Program-made: the position numbers and the translations under genes
Shown: piece after piece, positions 19,697-28,639 of the stretch
Layout of the letters: every line of letters starts with the position of its first letter
How positions within the stretch are numbered: position 1 is the stretch's first letter
From: DAIOEK01 sp963708715
GTDB lineage: Bacteria; Chloroflexota; Anaerolineae; Anaerolineales; Anaerolineaceae
Assembly (NCBI GenBank): GCA_963708715.1
Contig: CAVPSU010000001.1
Span: forward strand, 496,001 to 560,000
Reading direction: 5' to 3'
DNA: 64,000 bases
The notes under the pieces: model-generated
Told to the model about the DNA's origin: nothing
The model's input: the letters and a program-made list of their open reading frames with translations, nothing else
Database searches by the model: none

Positions 19697-20676
19697 GCCA
19701 TTGACCTCATCATCATTCGACGTAGAACAACTGCCGATATCAGGTTAAAGATCAGGACTATCACCAACAGAAGCAATGCTGCTCCCAGCAAGGCTGCATC
19801 GTACATCGGTATCGACATCATTTCGCCATAATTGTTTGCGATCAACGCTGGAAGAGGATACGCAGCGTCAAAAATAGAGGTCGGAATATTGGGAACATTT
19901 CCGATCACCATCAGGACGGCTATGGTTTCTCCAAACGCTCTCGAAGTACCCATTACGATACCTGCAATCAATCCAGTCATTGTCCTCGGAATGATGACAT
20001 ACCGGACAGTTTGCCAACGGGTTGAACCAACTGCCAGGGATGCCTCATGAAGACCCTTTGGTACCGTGCGCATGATCTCATAAGAAATGGCAATGATGAA
20101 TGGCATCACCATCACCGCCAGAACAAGTCCTCCTGAAAGGATGCTATAACCGGTAGGATTCTTTGAATGGAATAATCCAATTGTCGGAAAGGTTTGATTC
20201 ATAAATGGACGGAGAGTGTTCTGCACCCAGGGGACAATTACCAGGACACCCCACAATCCGTAAACTACAGATGGAATCCCTGCCAGGATATCGATGATGG
20301 GTTTAATAATGGTTCGGGTAAAACCGCGTGCGTATTCGGAAAGATAGATGGCCGTGAATAAACTGACAGGAATGGCAAAAACCATCGCAACAGCGGTTAC
20401 CCAAATTGATCCGCTGATGAAAGGCATGAACCCAAATTGTCCGAGGGATGGTTTCCAAGTCTGTCCGAGTAGTAAATCTGCCAGGGGGATCTGTCTCAAA
20501 ATCGGCCAGGCGCGGATCAACAATGCAACGATCAACACGATGAGAACAATCGCCGGGAAGAGGCTAAGTGAAATGAACAGCCCGGATGCTCTTTGATCCA
20601 GACGTTTGCGGGAGACCAGGGAACTCCTGGTCTCCCGTTGGAGATTACTTGGTTGATCGTAGGTTTCGAACGCCAT
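19693..20676 (-). CDS. pstC: Phosphate ABC transporter permease PstC
   Basis: Inner-membrane permease, 327 residues, with a first membrane helix near residues 31-53 and a long periplasmic loop. The EAA-type loop is VPKGLHEASLAVGSTRWQTV. The GIPSVVYGLWG segment is typical of PstC/PstA pairs. It starts 2 bp after the pstS stop. Confidence 0.94.
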   Translation of the reverse strand: MAFETYDQPSNLQRETRSSLVSRKRLDQRASGLFISLSLFPAIVLIVLIVALLIRAWPILRQIPLADLLLGQTWKPSLGQFGFMPFISGSIWVTAVAMVFAIPVSLFTAIYLSEYARGFTRTIIKPIIDILAGIPSVVYGLWGVLVIVPWVQNTLRPFMNQTFPTIGLFHSKNPTGYSILSGGLVLAVMVMPFIIAISYEIMRTVPKGLHEASLAVGSTRWQTVRYVIIPRTMTGLIAGIVMGTSRAFGETIAVLMVIGNVPNIPTSIFDAAYPLPALIANNYGEMMSIPMYDAALLGAALLLLVIVLIFNLISAVVLRRMMMRSMA

Positions 20677-20678
20677 TC

Positions 20679-21638
20679 TTATTTAAGTAATGCTTGCGAT
20701 TCCTTTAATTGATCTGCTGTAAGCTTCACATATCCGGCGGAGTCAACATAGTTTTGACCATCTGCAAGGATCCAGGTAATGAGATCCAGGGTTGCGGCGC
20801 TTGGCTTACCTTTGGTAACCAGGTACAGAGGTCGTGCGGGTGGAGATGGGTAACGATTCGTCGCAACTGCCTCAACTGCCTGAGTCTTATTCTCAACTTT
20901 CTCATTGGCATCGATCTGACCATTTGAATTTACATCAAGGGTCAGGACCGCAGCACCAGCGACGGGAGCTCCAGTCTTTGTATCGAATGCATAATTCAGG
21001 TTATTATACCCAATCCCAAGCGGATCTTTAATAACTGCTTCCAATACTCCGGGATCTGCATTCACGCCGATTCCCTTCAGTTCTTCCTGATTTTTACCGC
21101 CAACGTATCTTACCCACATTTCGGCAGCACCGCACGCATCGGAGCGAGTGTACACATGGATCTCGTCGGTGACTTCAGGTTTACCAATTACCTGTCCCCA
21201 GGTAGTGATTTCTCCCGTGAGGAATATACCAGCCAATGTCTCTTTGGTAATTCCTGTTTTTTGCAGGTCAGCCAAATAAGGGTTTTGGGCAGATATTGTA
21301 CCAAATACCGCATCGCGTGTAACCGCAATACCATAAGCCCCCTGATCGATTTCTTCCTGTGATATCTCACGGGAAACCATACCAATATCCACGGCGCCAG
21401 CTATTGCATCTGCCATTCCCTTACCGGCTCCGCCAGCTGATACATCGATTCGGATATTTGGATTTACTTTTTGAAATTCTTCTGCCCATTGCACCATCAA
21501 AGGGTACAATGCGAATGCGCCAGATACTGAAATCGTCGTCTGTTTCCCGGAACGATTCTGGGCGCCTGAGAAACCCGCGCATCCTGCTAGCATGGATGCG
21601 ATCATTGCTAAGACCATAACCGAATACCACTTTTTCAT
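20679..21638 (-). CDS. pstS: Phosphate-binding lipoprotein PstS
   Basis: Extracytoplasmic phosphate receptor, 319 residues, with a lipobox ending at Cys20 (MLAGC). The phosphate-loop region reads SAGGAGKGMADAI, where many PstS proteins have GSGxG, and SREISQEEID follows. Residues 235-246 spell DVNSNGQIDANE, a complete canonical EF-hand loop that PstS normally lacks. First gene of the operon, with GGAGAACAGT before the ATG and a near-consensus promoter. No clear Pho box was recognised. Confidence 0.92.
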   Translation of the reverse strand: MKKWYSVMVLAMIASMLAGCAGFSGAQNRSGKQTTISVSGAFALYPLMVQWAEEFQKVNPNIRIDVSAGGAGKGMADAIAGAVDIGMVSREISQEEIDQGAYGIAVTRDAVFGTISAQNPYLADLQKTGITKETLAGIFLTGEITTWGQVIGKPEVTDEIHVYTRSDACGAAEMWVRYVGGKNQEELKGIGVNADPGVLEAVIKDPLGIGYNNLNYAFDTKTGAPVAGAAVLTLDVNSNGQIDANEKVENKTQAVEAVATNRYPSPPARPLYLVTKGKPSAATLDLITWILADGQNYVDSAGYVKLTADQLKESQALLK

Positions 21639-21742
21639 ACTGTTCTCCTATGCAACTTCAAATGATATTCCACTATAAGTAGGTAATTCCTATTATAAAT
21701 AGTTCAGAATTCATTATCTACAATGTCTATTGATTTAGTAGT

Positions 21743-21771
21743 ATATTACGATAACATTTTTCCTCTGTCAA
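21743..21771 (-). promoter_or_regulatory. pstSCAB promoter
   Basis: On the minus strand TTGACA, a 17-base spacer, then TAATAT, about 105 bases before pstS. The -35 is perfect, which is not typical of a strictly activator-dependent Pho promoter. Confidence 0.7.
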
Positions 21772-21812
21772 GGGTGTAACTTGATTGTTTTGGTATCTGA
21801 TACAATCAGAGA

Positions 21813-23186
21813 ATGACCAGGCGAAAAGCGATCTTTATGATGCTCAGTTCGATTGGAATTGGTATCCTGCTCGTCATTGGTTACCTGCTCCAACCGATTA
21901 CCATTTGGATCAATGGTGAGCCGAAGACCATCCGATCATTTGCCCTCACACCCGGGGCTATCCTCGCGGAGAATGGAATCATAACGACGGTTGGTGATAT
22001 GGTTTCGCCAGATATTAATACTCTTTATGTACAGAACCAACCGATCATCATTAAGAAAATATCTGCCTACACGGTATTTATAGATAACCAGCCGGTCCCG
22101 GCATTCGCGACAGAGACGATTCCAGCCAATGTATTAAAGCAGATGGGTGTGGAGCTTTATCCGATGGATAGGGTAGTTGTAGATGGGAAAACGATCGACG
22201 CCCAAGTTCCTATCCGATGGAGGTCTGCCCATACTCTTCAGATATATCGATCTTTTCCTGCACAACTCAAAGTCGATGCCGATTCTGTAAGGACAGTTTC
22301 GATCCGGACCAGAGATCCCATGGAAGTGGTCTGGCAACTTAGGCTGGGAGCCACTGGAGCAACACTCTCCCTGGAAAAAAACAATGGCGAAGGAACTTCT
22401 CCAGAATTGATCTATCAACTTCATCCACCTGCGGGAGATAATGAATCTATCGGATTACATGTCTCAAATAATTCAGGGAATCTCGGATCGATGTACGCGT
22501 ATCATGGGTTCGCTCCACAGGGATTAGATCAGATGACTCAAGAAGATATCCGCATCTCAAATGGGATCCTTTCCTCAGAAGTTGTCAGGATCAATGAACA
22601 ACTTCAGATAATCCCAAAAAGTCTACCGTTTGCCATCCGGACTGAGCTTGATGACAACCTGGAACTGGATCAGGTAAAACCAATCCAATCGGGAGCTTAT
22701 GGTGTATCCATGCAGCTCACGAGAGTACGCAACCAAAATGGCGAAAAGATTAACGAAAAAGTGGAATCGGAGACCATAATTCAATCCCCCATAGATGAAG
22801 TAACCGGCTACGGCACAAAGGTCAATGTACAGACGATGTCTGCTGGTGGCAGGACCTTTGAGTACTATCGGGCTATATCCATGTATGCCACATCCTATTC
22901 TCCATGCAATCTGGGAACACCCAAATGCAATAGCACTACAGCCAGTGGAATGCAGGTGAAACAGGGGGTCGTAGCAGTCCTTGGACGCTGGTACAGTTAT
23001 ATGGTCGGTCAGGAAGTGTATGTTCCCGGTTATGGTTTTGCCGTCATTGGAGACCTTGGTGGAGGCATCCCCGGTACTCACTGGATCGATCTGGGTTACT
23101 CTGATGCAGATTTTATACCCTGGCATTCCTATGTGACTGTATATTTTCTTACCCCGGTTCCGGCTACCATTTTGTACGAGCTTTGA
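21813..23186 (+). CDS. YabE-like protein: DUF348 repeats, G5-like and 3D domain
   Basis: A 457-residue exported or membrane-anchored cell-wall protein. After an N-terminal helix (FMMLSSIGIGILLVIGYLLQ) come DUF348-type repeats (GEPKTIRSFALTPGAILAEN and two more), a G5-like stretch ending YGTKVNVQTM, and a C-terminal 3D domain with its three aspartates (AVIGDLGGG, HWIDLGYSDADF). 3D domains occur in lytic transglycosylase-like enzymes. It is followed 6 bp later by rsmA, the same association as yabE and ksgA in Firmicutes. Function as a muralytic enzyme is inferred, not shown. Confidence 0.85.
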   Translation: MTRRKAIFMMLSSIGIGILLVIGYLLQPITIWINGEPKTIRSFALTPGAILAENGIITTVGDMVSPDINTLYVQNQPIIIKKISAYTVFIDNQPVPAFATETIPANVLKQMGVELYPMDRVVVDGKTIDAQVPIRWRSAHTLQIYRSFPAQLKVDADSVRTVSIRTRDPMEVVWQLRLGATGATLSLEKNNGEGTSPELIYQLHPPAGDNESIGLHVSNNSGNLGSMYAYHGFAPQGLDQMTQEDIRISNGILSSEVVRINEQLQIIPKSLPFAIRTELDDNLELDQVKPIQSGAYGVSMQLTRVRNQNGEKINEKVESETIIQSPIDEVTGYGTKVNVQTMSAGGRTFEYYRAISMYATSYSPCNLGTPKCNSTTASGMQVKQGVVAVLGRWYSYMVGQEVYVPGYGFAVIGDLGGGIPGTHWIDLGYSDADFIPWHSYVTVYFLTPVPATILYEL

Positions 23187-23192
23187 GTCATC

Positions 23193-24059
23193 ATGAAGCT
23201 GCCAAACAAATTTGATCCCGTATCCCTTCCCCCCTTGGATATCCCTTTTATCCTTCGTCAGGCAGGATTGAGCCCGAATAAAAAATTAGGACAAAATTTC
23301 CTTTCTGATCCAAATATATTGATGAGACTAATTACATCTGCGGAAGTAACAAAAACGGACAGAGTATTGGAAATTGGATCGGGACTGGGCAGCTTGACTC
23401 GATATTTAGCGGTCTCTGCGCAAACGGTAACCGCAGTGGAAATTGACAGAAAGATATTCCCAATCCTTTCCACCCTCCTCGCTAATTTTCAAAATGTCAA
23501 TCTGGTCCAGGGTGATATGCTCGAGCTTTCACCTCAAACGTTGATGGAGAATGCGGGGTACCTGGTCGTCGCGAATATTCCATATTACATTACCTCGGCA
23601 TTGATCCGGCACTTACTTGAATCTACCTGTCAACCATCACGAATCGTCCTGACAGTCCAAAATGAGGTAGCCCAACGGATATGCGCCATGGACGGTGATT
23701 TTAGTCTGCTTGCCCTTAGTGTACAGGTGTATGGACGACCTGAGATCATGTTTCGAATTCCAGCCGGGGCGTTTTACCCGGCGCCAACGGTGGATTCGGC
23801 TGTTGTACGTATCCATTTATATAAAGAGCCTGTCATCCCATCCAATGATCTGCATATATTCTTTCGACTGATCAAAGCTGGATTCTCTCAAAAACGAAAA
23901 ACATTGAGGAATAGCCTCTCGAGTGGATTGAAATTATCTCCTGTTGTAACAGAAGAATGGTTGAAACAGAACATGATCGACCCCATGCGCAGGGCAGAAA
24001 CCCTTGCGCTCGAAGAATGGCAGACCCTTACTCAGGCATATAAAATATTATCGAAATAA
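23193..24059 (+). CDS. rsmA: 16S rRNA dimethyladenosine transferase RsmA (KsgA)
   Basis: SAM-dependent enzyme that dimethylates two adjacent adenines near the 3' end of 16S rRNA, 288 residues. Motifs: KKLGQNFLSDPNIL, the SAM loop EIGSGLGSLTRYLA, and the catalytic NIPYYITSALIRHLL. The C-terminal domain ends FSQKRKTLRNSLSS and following. It probably shares a transcript with the upstream YabE-like gene. Confidence 0.96.
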   Translation: MKLPNKFDPVSLPPLDIPFILRQAGLSPNKKLGQNFLSDPNILMRLITSAEVTKTDRVLEIGSGLGSLTRYLAVSAQTVTAVEIDRKIFPILSTLLANFQNVNLVQGDMLELSPQTLMENAGYLVVANIPYYITSALIRHLLESTCQPSRIVLTVQNEVAQRICAMDGDFSLLALSVQVYGRPEIMFRIPAGAFYPAPTVDSAVVRIHLYKEPVIPSNDLHIFFRLIKAGFSQKRKTLRNSLSSGLKLSPVVTEEWLKQNMIDPMRRAETLALEEWQTLTQAYKILSK

Positions 24060-24097
24060 CCCTTCAGGTTTACTTCCTGAAAGGCTATTGATTTTGA
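24060..24097. terminator. Hairpin between rsmA and rubrerythrin
   Basis: CCTTCAGG and CCTGAAAGG can pair with one bulge around a 7-base loop, followed by a moderately T-rich stretch. The two genes converge here, so it may stop both transcripts. Weak by sequence alone. Confidence 0.4.
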
Positions 24098-24115
24098 CAG
24101 AATAGTACCTGATTA

Positions 24116-24613
24116 TCAGGCAACCGGAATAAATTTGGTGGCTAAAGTACTACAAACCGGGCAGTTTCCGGTTGGTTTACCAATATGGGTGTGCCCACAG
24201 ATCGGACACACGTAAATTTCCATCATTTCATTTTCCTCAGACAGATTTGCGAGAGCTTGCTTATATAATTCTTCGTGCTCTTTCTCTACTTCCCAGGCAT
24301 ATTTAAAAGTCCGCGATGCCTTTTTATCCCCTTCTTCCTCGGATACATTATAGAACTCCGGATACATGGTCGTCACCTCGTAATGCTCCCCTTCGATCGC
24401 AACCTGAAGATTTTCGCGGGTGGAATTGACTCCACCCAGAGTTTTGAGATGATTACCGGCATGTATGGTCTCAGCTAGTGCAGCCGCCCGGAAAAGTCGT
24501 GCCACCTGTTTGAAACCTTCCTGCTCCGCAGCCACAGCAAAATGATGATACTTGCGTGATGCCTGTGACTCTCCTGCAAATGCTGCCGCTAAATTTACTT
24601 GTGTTTTGTTCAT
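24116..24613 (-). CDS. Rubrerythrin
   Basis: Non-haem di-iron peroxidase of anaerobes, 165 residues. The four-helix domain carries the iron-binding glutamates (ESQASRKYHHFAV, ETIHAGNHL, EGEHYE, EVEKEHEELY), and the C-terminal rubredoxin-like knuckles are CPICGH and CPVC. It lies 12 bp after the glycosyltransferase gene and may share its transcript. It suggests an anaerobe that meets peroxide. Confidence 0.95.
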   Translation of the reverse strand: MNKTQVNLAAAFAGESQASRKYHHFAVAAEQEGFKQVARLFRAAALAETIHAGNHLKTLGGVNSTRENLQVAIEGEHYEVTTMYPEFYNVSEEEGDKKASRTFKYAWEVEKEHEELYKQALANLSEENEMMEIYVCPICGHTHIGKPTGNCPVCSTLATKFIPVA

Positions 24614-24625
24614 ACTTTTCTCCTG

Positions 24626-25345
24626 TCATTTAATGTTTTGATGCATACCCAACAGACGCCAAACATTGACTGCTGCCTCTACTTGAATTCGAAAAGACAT
24701 CTTCGACTGACCAAACCTTCTATCCGCAAAATGGAAGGGGATTTCCTTTATTTGACTACCCAGGCGGGATGCAACATATAACATTTCTACCTGGAAAACA
24801 TAACCTGTGGAACGTATTTCACTCAATGGCATCCTTGTCAGGAGATCACGCTGCCATACTCTGAACCCGCCAGTCACGTCTCTCACTGGTAGATTTAGAA
24901 TCGTCCTCGAATAAAAATTTCCGAAACTTGAGAGGGCTTTTCGCCAGAATGGCCATTGGTCATCCAAGCTTCCCCCATTAATATACCGTGAACCAAGAGC
25001 CAAATTGGCACCGGATTCGATGGCATCTCGCAATTCGAGCAGTTTTTCGGGTGGGTGCGAAAAATCGCAATCCATCTGCCCAACCAGATCGGCGCCATCA
25101 GCAATTGCCTTCTTAAAACCAGCGAGATAGGCAGTTCCCAGACCCATTTTCCCCTGCCTGTGAATAATGTCAACCCGGCCAGTTTCTCTTTTCAATTCAT
25201 CTGCCAGATCACCGGTTCCATCGGGACTGTTATCATCCACAATGAGTAGTTTGAGATCAGGCAGGGGAAGACTGAATAAAGCGGAGACCATTCTAGGAAG
25301 GTTCTCCGCTTCGTTATAGGTAGGTATTACAACAACGAAAGACAA
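24626..25345 (-). CDS. Polyprenol-phosphate mannosyltransferase-like GT2
   Basis: Family-2 glycosyltransferase, 239 residues, close to dolichol-phosphate mannose synthase: VVVIPTYNEAENL at the N-terminus, IVDDNSPDGTGDLADEL, and the DxD-like MDCDFSHPPEK. No C-terminal membrane helices, so it is the soluble type. Probably makes a polyprenol-linked sugar donor for cell-surface glycans; sugar identity is inferred from family only. Confidence 0.88.
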   Translation of the reverse strand: MSFVVVIPTYNEAENLPRMVSALFSLPLPDLKLLIVDDNSPDGTGDLADELKRETGRVDIIHRQGKMGLGTAYLAGFKKAIADGADLVGQMDCDFSHPPEKLLELRDAIESGANLALGSRYINGGSLDDQWPFWRKALSSFGNFYSRTILNLPVRDVTGGFRVWQRDLLTRMPLSEIRSTGYVFQVEMLYVASRLGSQIKEIPFHFADRRFGQSKMSFRIQVEAAVNVWRLLGMHQNIK

Positions 25346-25358
25346 TACAACACCTTTA

Positions 25359-25730
25359 CTACAACAGGATCTTTAAGTCTTCGGCTGCTCTGCGCATATC
25401 AAGGAATATGAGACCTAACTTGGCATGGTCTTGGGCAAGAGCAGTCAGAACAGCGTCCTCACCGATATTCATGATGATCACATAACCATGATTGCCTTTT
25501 ATGTACACTTGTTCCAGCCGACCTTTACCGAGTTCTTTCGTAATTTTTTCCCCCAATCCAAGCATAGCCGCAGACATGGCTGAGACACGATCTTCTTCTG
25601 CATCTGCCGGTAATGCTGATGCGATTGTAAGACCGTCTACGCTGACAACCGCAGAGGCTTCAATATCCGGGGAAGAGGCTTGCAGTTCACGCAACCTGTC
25701 AACCATCATCTGAGATCGATTTTTCGTCAC
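25359..25730 (-). CDS. Roadblock/LC7 domain protein
   Basis: A 123-residue single-domain protein of the Roadblock/LC7 fold, seen in ASAVVSVDGLTIASALPADA and LEQVYIKGNHGYVIIMNIG. Bacterial members often regulate small Ras-like GTPases (MglB type) or act in polarity and signalling. No partner GTPase gene is adjacent, so its partner is unknown. First gene of a probable operon with the glycosyltransferase and rubrerythrin, 13 bp apart. Confidence 0.85.
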   Translation of the reverse strand: MTKNRSQMMVDRLRELQASSPDIEASAVVSVDGLTIASALPADAEEDRVSAMSAAMLGLGEKITKELGKGRLEQVYIKGNHGYVIIMNIGEDAVLTALAQDHAKLGLIFLDMRRAAEDLKILL

Positions 25731-25774
25731 TGTGAACTCCTGGTAATGGAATACAATGAATACCGTTCAAGAGT

Positions 25775-25803
25775 AATCTAGCACAGGCACCCCGAATTGT
25801 CAA
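25775..25803 (-). promoter_or_regulatory. Promoter of the Roadblock gene
   Basis: TTGACA, 17-base spacer, TAGATT on the minus strand, about 45 bases before the gene start. Confidence 0.65.
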
Positions 25804-25938
25804 GCGGAAACCATCTGGGATTAAATTTCCGATTCCTGATTTAGTTACTCTTTTCATAAATTTGATCCAAAATGTCGTTTATAATTCAACAAAACCTAAT
25901 TGGATTGTGGATCGAACCAGGAGGTACAGGACAAGACT

Positions 25939-27102
25939 ATGAGATTTTTACGAATTATTTCGATCGCAGGCATAATCGCCACGATTTTCTCTCCGATGTT
26001 ATCTGTTTCAGCAGAAGAACCGAAGGATACGAACGAACCATATAGGGGAAGTTCGATATGTGTTCCAGGAAGTGAACTTTTTGATGGCTGCCAATTGGAT
26101 GGTCCTGCTAAAGTTCAGCTTGACTGGCAGCAAAAAGGAATGAGCTACCCATTAATGGGTCTTCCTGCTTATACACCGGATGCATCATTCAACGAATTGC
26201 CTTATCGTTATGCAGCTATTCTGGCTGATCCAAAAAGAGAAATTCGGCTATTCCCTTCCCTTGATGATGCGGTCGCAGCAGAGAATCAATCTGGGAGCAT
26301 CCCTGCCGGCGCATTGCGTTGGGTAGCCTATATCTCCCAGGCAGATGTGGGTGGTGGACATTATGTGCAGATACCCGATTCCTTTGAATGGGTTCGAGCA
26401 TCACCCGCTGAGGTGGTCAACTTTCAGGGTCTGGCTTTTTATCATACTCCCACCCAGGAATTCGGATGGTTGGGCGATCATACTACCAGTAGGATCGCGC
26501 CAAGTCTGGAAAGCGCGTCAACCGGTAAAAGGTATCTTCGCAATACGGTCGTGCAGATATTTGGAACGGGAAAAGGAAACCAGGAAGAGTGGGTACAAAT
26601 AGGAATAGATGAATGGGTTGAAAGCCGCTATGTTAAAAAAGTGAGGATCAACACAACACCTCCGGAAGGTGTGACCAACAATCGGTGGATCGAAGTAAAC
26701 CTGTATGATCAAACTTTAGCAGTCTACGATAACCGCCAATTGATCTATGCCACAATGATCGCCAGCGGATTGGATCCTTTCTTTACCAAGCCAGGTCTGT
26801 TCCAGGTCCGTGAGAAGAAAGAAACAGAAAAAATGACCGGCGCATTTGAATCGGACCGGTCAGACTACTACCAACTCGAAAAAGTACCCTGGACAATGTA
26901 TTTTGATGGCGCTCGCGCTTTACATGGTGCCTATTGGAGAACTATGTTTGGGTTTCCTCAATCACATGGTTGCGTCAACCTATCTCCGGGCGATGCTCAT
27001 TACTTATTCGATTGGGCAAATGTTGGCGAATGGGTTTATGTTTGGGATCCTTCAGGCAAAACACCGACTGATCCGTCGAAATATGGGGAAGGTGGAGCGT
27101 AA
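25939..27102 (+). CDS. L,D-transpeptidase (YkuD domain), secreted
   Basis: A 387-residue exported enzyme that probably cross-links or modifies peptidoglycan. Start chosen at 25939, since AGGAGG lies 10-15 bases upstream and a signal peptide follows (MRFLRIISIAGIIATIFSPM, ending SVSA). The N-terminal half has two SH3-like or repeat regions. The C-terminal YkuD domain has HGAYWRTMFGFPQSHGCVNL, with the conserved His and the catalytic Cys. A TATAAT lies at 25880-25885 upstream. It converges with the lipoprotein gene. Confidence 0.92.
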   Translation: MRFLRIISIAGIIATIFSPMLSVSAEEPKDTNEPYRGSSICVPGSELFDGCQLDGPAKVQLDWQQKGMSYPLMGLPAYTPDASFNELPYRYAAILADPKREIRLFPSLDDAVAAENQSGSIPAGALRWVAYISQADVGGGHYVQIPDSFEWVRASPAEVVNFQGLAFYHTPTQEFGWLGDHTTSRIAPSLESASTGKRYLRNTVVQIFGTGKGNQEEWVQIGIDEWVESRYVKKVRINTTPPEGVTNNRWIEVNLYDQTLAVYDNRQLIYATMIASGLDPFFTKPGLFQVREKKETEKMTGAFESDRSDYYQLEKVPWTMYFDGARALHGAYWRTMFGFPQSHGCVNLSPGDAHYLFDWANVGEWVYVWDPSGKTPTDPSKYGEGGA

Positions 27103-27107
27103 TCGGA

Positions 27108-28148
27108 TCAGGGTAGTAATCGGATGATCATGCTGGAGACGGCAAGGTCTTCTGCAGTGAAAATATCCTGTTGGTGCATGATCAGCCTGACTGAGGTCGG
27201 GCTGTTTATTTCCACTTTATATGATTTTGCTATCCTCGTAAAGTCGAGGGAAGCCTGGATGACATCTGGGTCTTCAAATCGTGCGATCATCTTACCCGAT
27301 CGATCGATCAATTCAAACAATAATCGGCAATCCACCCGGCAGCGAATGGCACCGTCTATCACTAATAATCCGTTCCTGATATTCTGGTCTGGATACGGTT
27401 TGAATAATGCAAAGGGGTCTTTTAAGTTATCCGGTTCAGTCATTACCTGCTTGCCAAATTGCATCAAAATTAATTCTTCAGAAGCCAGGGCGATCATCCG
27501 CTTATCCTCATCGTACGTATAAAGCACCAGGCGCGCTGATTCTGCAACAACCCTCGGGGTAAAGGTGATCTTTTCGTTGATATTCATCCGCCACCCAACT
27601 GTTGATGAATTTGCCCAGGTTTTTTCTTGTAACACTACCCCATCTTCCCCAATTAATTGCATATGAACGATCCCTCTTGATCCCGGTAAGACGGCTGCGG
27701 AAAGAATAAAAGGCGATGTTACTTTTGATAATGAAGAGGGAGAAAAGATTCGGATGGGTGCGTCATGTATTGGTGGCGGGAGTGGCGTAGGAGTGTTTGT
27801 GGCTGTTTTGGTTGGTCTGGGCGTCCTGGTGGGATTGGGTGTTCTGGTTGGTCGCTGAGTCTTGGTCACCTTTGCTGGGGTGACAGTGAGTGCAACGATT
27901 TCTTCCGCAATCGCATCCTCTGCTTCTTGAGAGGGGATCAACTCAGTTGGTGAAGCGGTAATGGGTAGGGGAGTACCAATCTGATTTGGTAATAATGTGT
28001 TTGTTATCGTACGCTGGGGAGACTTTTCTCTTGTTGATACCAGAAGTTCTCCCGGTTGAGTAGTAACACCGGAGCATCCTACCAGAAACAGTCCTAGTAG
28101 TACTGTCGTGATGGGTAGCTTGATCAAATTTGAAATTGTAGTACGCAT
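27108..28148 (-). CDS. Lipoprotein with Thr/Pro linker, unknown function
   Basis: A 346-residue lipoprotein: lipobox LVGC at about residue 25, then a low-complexity linker rich in Thr, Pro, Arg and Lys (about residues 93-125), then two beta-rich regions. The first (IRIFSPSSLSKVTSPFILSA) resembles a Gmad2-type immunoglobulin-like domain. No enzyme motif seen. It follows the receiver gene by 3 bp, so the two are probably co-transcribed. Confidence 0.7.
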   Translation of the reverse strand: MRTTISNLIKLPITTVLLGLFLVGCSGVTTQPGELLVSTREKSPQRTITNTLLPNQIGTPLPITASPTELIPSQEAEDAIAEEIVALTVTPAKVTKTQRPTRTPNPTRTPRPTKTATNTPTPLPPPIHDAPIRIFSPSSLSKVTSPFILSAAVLPGSRGIVHMQLIGEDGVVLQEKTWANSSTVGWRMNINEKITFTPRVVAESARLVLYTYDEDKRMIALASEELILMQFGKQVMTEPDNLKDPFALFKPYPDQNIRNGLLVIDGAIRCRVDCRLLFELIDRSGKMIARFEDPDVIQASLDFTRIAKSYKVEINSPTSVRLIMHQQDIFTAEDLAVSSMIIRLLP

Positions 28149-28151
28149 GAA

Positions 28152-28532
28152 TCAATCAGTGCTTGGCACCTGGTTCTCATATTTCTTAATAGTATCCATA
28201 AGCGCCTGAAGCGGCACAGGTTTCAAAAGATACTCAGATGCTCCTTCGTTCATACAGACGATGGAATCATCGAAACTGGCGCCGGCAGAAAGAATAATGA
28301 CAGGGATTTTTTCAAATTCCTTTTCTTTTTTGAGCTCCCTTAATACTGTCAGTCCATCCATATCTGGCATCATCAAATCAAGAAAGATCATACGAGGCTT
28401 TTCCGCGCGAAGCAGTTCAAACGCTTTCGCTCCTGATCTCGCCAGGTTCGATTGGTACCCCAAAAGCTTGGCTGCCTGCCCCATAAGCTCCAGAGTGACC
28501 GGATCATCGTCTACAAATAAAATGACTGACAT
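28152..28532 (-). CDS. Stand-alone response-regulator receiver
   Basis: CheY-like receiver of 126 residues with no output domain. Acidic pocket VDDDP, phospho-acceptor Asp in FLDLMMPDMDG, conserved Ser in ILSAG, and Lys in LLKPVP. A cognate kinase is not visible nearby. The adjoining lipoprotein may simply share its transcript. Confidence 0.93.
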   Translation of the reverse strand: MSVILFVDDDPVTLELMGQAAKLLGYQSNLARSGAKAFELLRAEKPRMIFLDLMMPDMDGLTVLRELKKEKEFEKIPVIILSAGASFDDSIVCMNEGASEYLLKPVPLQALMDTIKKYENQVPSTD

Positions 28533-28639
28533 ATTTTCCCCTGTCGTAGAAGGATTTGTACTTCTTCACCTACCTGTGCAGTAATCAGACCAGTTAAGTT
28601 GGATTAAAAGCAAAAGAAGCGATTGATCTAATAGTTAAC

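Noticed and set aside
21639..21812. Pho box upstream of pstS
   Set aside because: No convincing pair of direct repeats was seen at the expected place before the -10; the promoter has a full -35 hexamer instead.
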